Below are positions 59,713 through 64,000 of a DNA stretch of 64,000 nt, one piece after another. Each line of letters starts with the position of its first letter. Within the stretch, counting starts at the first letter, position 1. The DNA lies in assembly GCF_003386205.1 (NCBI RefSeq), contig NZ_QRDY01000010.1, positions 62,001 through 126,000 of the forward strand. The letters run 5' to 3'. This stretch comes from Cohnella lupini (lineage in GTDB: Bacteria; Bacillota; Bacilli; Paenibacillales; Paenibacillaceae). Under the pieces are notes generated by a model. The model did not search any database and was not told the origin of the DNA. It saw only the letters and a program-made list of their open reading frames with translations. Position numbers and translations under genes: made by a program.

Positions 59713-60971
59713 TTACATTAGAAGGGTTAGAGACCATATCACTATATTCTTTCTATCTTTATATATCTGAATAAAGTATTCTACTCCATAACCTGAGAAG
59801 AACAGCATCATAAGATATAAGGGATAGCCAAATCTGGACTCCACGACCGTCGTTGACATAAGCAAACTATAACCTATAGTTGCCGTTAAAGTTCCCACCC
59901 AAATCAATCGTAGATTTTTTCGTATTCTTGAGTATACTAATCCGACAATTGATACAATCCATGCAAAATAAAGCATTATTGAAGGCGCAACTCTATATGA
60001 AACAGAGAAATCTTTAATGTATGTAGATACATATCCCCAATCTAATATTCCAAATATGTGGGCACCTATTAAAAACACAAAATTTAACGGATTGATAGTA
60101 ATCATATCATATATATTCGTATCGCCGACCGCCTGAATTGGCGCATAAGAGAACAACCTGGGGTCTTCTTCTGAAATGACTACCGTTCCGTATTTCAAAT
60201 AATGAGCTGCCCCTACAATTTGTCTCTCATATAAATTTGAGTGAATAAGCGGTGTGAGATGATTAAACTTTGTTATATTCATATATACTTGAGGCAGAAA
60301 TAATATTAGACATATCAGTCCAATAGCAATAAATTTATATGGTTTATAATCTTTAACTTTAATAAATCGATAGATAGCAATTAGAGCAAAGAGAATCATA
60401 AATATCGCGTTTGAAGGTCGGATTAAAACGGAGCTGTATAGAAAAAAAGAAATAGCTGCACCATTTCTCCATGTGTTCAAATCCGAGGAAAGTAAATAAA
60501 TCAATGAGATTACCAAGAAGCATGAAGCCAATAAATCTGTCAAAAATAAAGTCGTTGATTGGACCAAATATGGATTTAACAAACCGAGTATAATTACGGT
60601 AAAAAAACAACCTTGGACTTCGAATAATTAAATGCGGTCTTGGCAATTAACAATACAGTAAAAATCAATACTGCATACTGAAATATACTCACCAAGATTT
60701 TATGACTTGAAAGGCTACCATCAGTGAAAACATAAAAAAGAGATAGAATTAAGGGATATAAATAAGTTCGAAGTTCTTCCGTTAGATTAAACAAACCATT
60801 TTGAATAATTTGATTACTTATGAAATAATATCCTTCTTCATCATAATAATTCACATTATAATTCTGTACTAAGAAATACGTAAATTGAGCAATCGAGAAG
60901 GCACATATTAAAAGAAATAGCACATAGTTTGTTTTTGAAAATATCGACCTCATCGACCTCATCCTCTTCAA
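59713..60971 (-). pseudogene. Membrane glycosyltransferase gene split by a frameshift at an A7 tract
   Basis: Two adjacent minus-strand frames form one protein of about 418 residues. The first (60594-60971, 125 residues) has a membrane helix and NYNVNYYDEEGYYFISNQII, like the first loop of GT-C/PMT-type transferases, and ends KSKVVFLP then stop. The second (59713-60582 and its upstream extension) continues VIILGLLNPYLVQSTTLF and has about eight membrane helices. The break lies at seven A (60601-60607; seven T in the sense strand). With one more T the frame reads KVVFFTVIILGLLNPY with no interruption. It may be a phase-variable gene, a recent mutation or a sequencing error. It probably transfers the lipid-linked sugar to the outer glycan. 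Confidence 0.75.
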
Positions 60972-60987
60972 GTTCTCACTTTACGAC

Positions 60988-61398
60988 TTATGTATGTAAA
61001 CTTTTAAACAATTCATAGTCTCTAATATAATCTTCAGCATCATATAGGTGAGATGCCAATACCAATAATACACAGTCAACACTGAAATCATACATCTCAT
61101 GCCAGTCATTTGGTTCTAATATTAGAATCTTCGTTGGGCAATCTAATTTTATTTCATCTTTCCTTTCCAAATTATCTAAGTGAATAGTACACGATCCTGA
61201 CAGTGCAATTAATGCTTGCTTGGTCTTATAATGAGCATGAAATCCTCTTCTGATCCCCTCTTTTGTCCCATAGATATAAAAAACTCTTTTTATTTCAAAT
61301 GGAATAGTTTTATTTCCTTCAATTACGGTTAAATATCCTCGCTCGTCCCCATGTTCGCTAATCATCATTAATTTACTTCGAGCTTTTAATAGCATCAT
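60988..61398 (-). CDS. dTDP-4-keto-6-deoxyglucose 3,4-ketoisomerase (FdtA/QdtA-like)
   Basis: A 136-residue cupin: DERGYLTVIEGNKTIPFEIK, VFYIYGTKEGIRRGFHAHYK (the RGFHAH metal/catalytic histidines), TKQALIALSGSCTIHLDN and EPNDWHEMYDFSVDCVLLVL. This is the WxcM/FdtA C-terminal-like family; FdtA and QdtA move the keto group from C4 to C3 with opposite C4 configuration. Whether the product leads to Fuc3NAc or Qui3NAc cannot be told by eye. Confidence 0.9.
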   Translation of the reverse strand: MMLLKARSKLMMISEHGDERGYLTVIEGNKTIPFEIKRVFYIYGTKEGIRRGFHAHYKTKQALIALSGSCTIHLDNLERKDEIKLDCPTKILILEPNDWHEMYDFSVDCVLLVLASHLYDAEDYIRDYELFKSLHT

Positions 61399-61411
61399 TT
61401 TGCTCCAATCC

Positions 61412-62287
61412 TTAGCTATTCGCTAAATCTAATAAATACTGTCCGTACTCATTTTTAGAAAGTTCGTTACCCAGTCTAACTAGTTGATCTTTTGAAATAT
61501 ATCCCTTTAGATAAGCAATCTCTTCTATACAGGCCACCTTAAAGCCTTGACGCTTTTCTATTGTTTCAATATAGTGTGAAGCCTGCATAAGTGATTCGTG
61601 AGTCCCCGTATCCAACCAAGCAAATCCACGCCCTAGTAGCTCAACATTTAATTCCCCATTACTAAGGTAGATTTGGTTTATATCCGTTATCTCCAATTCA
61701 CCTCTTGCAGATGGTTTAATATGTTTGGCATATTCAACCACTTTATTGTCATAAAAATATAATCCCGTAATTGCAAAGTGGGATTTGGGCTTTTGGGGTT
61801 TCTCTTCGATGGAAACTGCCTTGAGATGTTCATCGAACTCAACTACCCCAAATCTTTGAGGATCCTTTACTTTATAACCGAATACGGTTGCCCCGGATGA
61901 TCGTTTCATGACATTTATCAGCATCTCCGTAAATCCTTGTCCATAAAATATATTATCACCTAGAATAAGCGCTACACTGTCTTTCTGTATGAAGTCCTCA
62001 CCAATTATGAATGCTTGTGCTAATCCATCCGGAGAGGCTTGGGCTTTATACTCAATATTAATGCCGTAATTGCTTCCATCTCCAAGAAGGTGCTGAAACC
62101 TTCCCGAATCCTCAGGAGTGGATATAATTAAAATATGGTTTATTCCCGCTAACATAAGTACAGATAATGGATAATAAATCATGGGCTTGTCGTAAATCGG
62201 CAACAACTGCTTCGTAATTGCTTTCGTTAATGGATATAATCTAGTACCGTTACCCCCAGCTAATATAATTCCTTTCAAGCCATTCAC
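61412..62287 (-). CDS. rfbA: Glucose-1-phosphate thymidylyltransferase
   Basis: A 291-residue Rml[79 protein letters not shown] and [19 protein letters not shown]. It makes dTDP-glucose for both dTDP-rhamnose and the 3-acetamido sugar. The start overlaps the membrane protein stop by 4 bases. Confidence 0.96.
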   Translation of the reverse strand: MNGLKGIILAGGNGTRLYPLTKAITKQLLPIYDKPMIYYPLSVLMLAGINHILIISTPEDSGRFQHLLGDGSNYGINIEYKAQASPDGLAQAFIIGEDFIQKDSVALILGDNIFYGQGFTEMLINVMKRSSGATVFGYKVKDPQRFGVVEFDEHLKAVSIEEKPQKPKSHFAITGLYFYDNKVVEYAKHIKPSARGELEITDINQIYLSNGELNVELLGRGFAWLDTGTHESLMQASHYIETIEKRQGFKVACIEEIAYLKGYISKDQLVRLGNELSKNEYGQYLLDLANS

Positions 62288-64000
62288 CCTATCTTTCTTC
62301 TGACGAAAAGTTTTTTCCTATATACATAAACAAAAATATATAAAAGGGTAACTAACCAAATAATATATCCTAGTTTCAAGCTGCCTGGGTTGAACTTGAA
62401 CTTTATTATATGTTGGCCGGAATCTACCTCAATACCCTGTAGCATACCATTTACTCTATATATCGGAACCTGACGTCCATCCACATAAGCATGCCATCCT
62501 GGGTAAAAACTTTCCGAAAACACGATGAAGCTTAATTTATCCGCAGAAATATTTGCTTGGATGTACCCGTCTCTTTCATCCGTAATATCTACTTTCGCTT
62601 CTGTAAAATGATAATCTTCGTAGCCATCGACAATAGCTTGTTCATGAAGATTCATTGAGGAAAGCTGAGAATAACTCCGATCTGATTTTATTGTTTGAGT
62701 AACGGAATACATTCTTTGCAATACTCTTTTGTTTTCATACAAGGCATACCGATCATTATTCATAATCTTAGTATAAACCTCTTCTTTCCCGCTATTATTG
62801 GCAGAACTTACTTTTTCAAGCTTGCAATACTCTATATTGCTAGGCATATTGGATTGAGAAAAGATTCTAAAATAAACATCTTCCGGCACAACTGAATCGG
62901 AATAAAAATACTTAGATTGCTCGAGTCCGGTTGGTTGTAAAATCATTTGTTGGGCATTGCTGTCATATTGGTCGCCAAATAGATCGATATAAAGTTCTTT
63001 TTCAGTGGCCTTTTCTAATTTTACCGAAAACTTATAAAATGTGTTAGGCTCGATCTTCACCTGAGATTGAACCAATGACATACTGGAATCAGCGGATGCT
63101 GGTAAGGTATATTTCCCGAAATCAGATATAATGGTCGTTTTTTGTAGATCTATTGTATTTATTTTATTTATAACATTAGAAATTTCGTTATTTAATATAA
63201 TATATCTTGTATTTAGAGTAGAAATAATTTCATTATTTAATAACATCTGAAGATACTCCGGATTACTTCCTCTCTCGTCAAACCCTGTAATTGCTTTATA
63301 AGATTCAGGCAGAAATGTCGCGTAACCACTAATAATATCCTCTTTGTACAACGTGTTTTTATTGGGCGAAAGGTTCATCTCAAAGTCGCTATTGTTACTT
63401 ACCAAAGGCCAAATGCGGTCGTTATTTGCGTTATTTCGTACAATGTATTGGGTAATCTCATCAGTATTATTGTAATCTGTAGTTACTTTTTCATGATAAA
63501 AAGAAAAACTATGTAAGTCCAACAAAATAATTAGAATTAATGGATACATCATGGTGCTTCTATTGTACTTATAAAAAATAAGAAGAAAAATAGTACTAAT
63601 TCCCATAAGTATCAATGGGATGAATACGGCGGAATTATGAAGAGAGAAAATCGAAACATAATCGCTGACGGAATAACCCTTAACAGTAATTGTATTTAAC
63701 GGACCAGAGGCTTTATTCAGAAGTGTTTTTAGTAGTTTATTGACTAAAAGAATTGCTGCTGTGCTTCCTACTAAGCAATAGAGTATCAATTTAATTTGTC
63801 TTATAATTTGACGATGATTTGATTCATTCCAATTCTCCTTAAAATACAGGTCCAATTGTTTAGAAAACAAAACTACGATTGCAAAATCTACAATGAATAG
63901 TATTCTTGCGGATACACGAAAACTATTGATAATTGGTATTTCAAACATTACTTTATTTATAAAGGGGATCGAGGATCCCAATGCAAAAATTAAGCAAAAA
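62284..64000 (-). CDS. YfhO-family membrane protein, 5' end cut by the window
   Basis: The frame is open to the right edge; a TTG at 63981 is only an internal codon, since [19 protein letters not shown] reads on from outside. The visible 570 residues hold several membrane helices ([40 protein letters not shown]), a large outer region and a last helix near [40 protein letters not shown] followed by [20 protein letters not shown] is the YfhO C-terminal signature. YfhO members are linked to glycosylation of lipoteichoic acid or surface glycans and resemble GT-C enzymes. Confidence 0.88.
   Translation of the reverse strand, partial: FCLIFALGSSIPFINKVMFEIPIINSFRVSARILFIVDFAIVVLFSKQLDLYFKENWNESNHRQIIRQIKLILYCLVGSTAAILLVNKLLKTLLNKASGPLNTITVKGYSVSDYVSIFSLHNSAVFIPLILMGISTIFLLIFYKYNRSTMMYPLILIILLDLHSFSFYHEKVTTDYNNTDEITQYIVRNNANNDRIWPLVSNNSDFEMNLSPNKNTLYKEDIISGYATFLPESYKAITGFDERGSNPEYLQMLLNNEIISTLNTRYIILNNEISNVINKINTIDLQKTTIISDFGKYTLPASADSSMSLVQSQVKIEPNTFYKFSVKLEKATEKELYIDLFGDQYDSNAQQMILQPTGLEQSKYFYSDSVVPEDVYFRIFSQSNMPSNIEYCKLEKVSSANNSGKEEVYTKIMNNDRYALYENKRVLQRMYSVTQTIKSDRSYSQLSSMNLHEQAIVDGYEDYHFTEAKVDITDERDGYIQANISADKLSFIVFSESFYPGWHAYVDGRQVPIYRVNGMLQGIEVDSGQHIIKFKFNPGSLKLGYIIWLVTLLYIFVYVYRKKLFVRRKIG

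Noticed and set aside
1..64000. CRISPR arrays, tRNA or rRNA genes, transposases
   Set aside because: No regularly spaced repeats with unique spacers, no cloverleaf-like sequences with the usual T-loop, and no transposase motifs were noticed on either strand.

Overview
The window looks like a chromosome segment of an endospore-forming, flagellated Gram-positive bacterium of the Paenibacillaceae (Paenibacillus/Cohnella type). Supporting genes are an alpha/beta small acid-soluble spore protein, the degS-degU pair, comFA/comFC, a B. subtilis-like flgM-flgN-flgK-flgL-(DUF6470)-fliW-csrA-hag-flaG-fliD-fliS run, an SLH-domain surface protein and strong Shine-Dalgarno sites. Almost every gene is on the minus strand, so transcription runs from high to low coordinates. 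The exceptions are a TPR-glycosyltransferase at 21.6-23.5 kb and a nuclease-like gene at 38.8 kb.

Region 1 (1-20 kb) is a long sugar-modification island: a TagF-like/beta-propeller protein, an IspD/TarI-like cytidylyltransferase, a HAD-type protein, five GT2 glycosyltransferases and three sugar-nucleotide routes. These are (a) a FnlA/WbvB, RmlD-like and 2-epimerase trio that fits UDP-N-acetyl-L-quinovosamine or L-rhamnosamine; (b) RfbF, RfbG, a C-methyltransferase and an epimerase, which fit a CDP-linked C-methyl-branched deoxysugar; (c) an aminotransferase plus a NeuD/PglD-like acetyltransferase, which fit an N-acylated aminosugar. No flippase, polymerase or ABC exporter is visible in it, and it abuts the flagellar genes. 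I therefore infer that it glycosylates flagellin in the cytoplasm. A broken licD remnant and a glycosyltransferase remnant lie at its upstream end.

Region 2 (20-33.6 kb) is the late flagellar block: a FliB-type flagellin lysine methylase, two TPR-glycosyltransferases (one inside the fliD-fliS operon), FliT-like, FliS, FliD, FlaG, flagellin, CsrA, FliW, DUF6470, FlgL, FlgK, FlgN, FlgM and the YvyF-type protein. Three sites of identical geometry, TAAA-N16-(A/G)(C/T)CGATAW, lie before hag, flaG-fliD and flgM and are candidate sigma-D promoters. The hag leader has two GGA sites as expected for CsrA control.

Region 3 (33.7-51 kb) holds an acyltransferase, comFC, comFA, a small membrane protein, a DUF559/Vsr-like nuclease gene, degU, degS, a secreted phosphodiester-glycosidase-like protein, an MmcQ/YjbR protein, an SLH/Ig-like surface protein, metK and a spore protein. 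Three of these genes (comFA, the nuclease-like gene, metK) have an intrinsic-terminator-like hairpin between a plausible promoter and the ribosome-binding site.

Region 4 (51-64 kb) is a more AT-rich surface-glycan cluster. It contains rfbC, rfbB and rfbD, with rmlA further upstream, for dTDP-L-rhamnose. It also contains a second rfbB with FdtA/QdtA-, FdtB/QdtB- and FdtC/QdtC-like genes for dTDP-3-acetamido-3,6-dideoxyhexose, a known S-layer glycan sugar. Interleaved with these are a GtrA/GtrB pair and a membrane glycosyltransferase gene split by a frameshift at an A7 tract. That combination suggests an undecaprenyl-phosphate-linked sugar added outside the membrane by an enzyme that may switch on and off. 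A YfhO-family membrane protein runs off the right edge.
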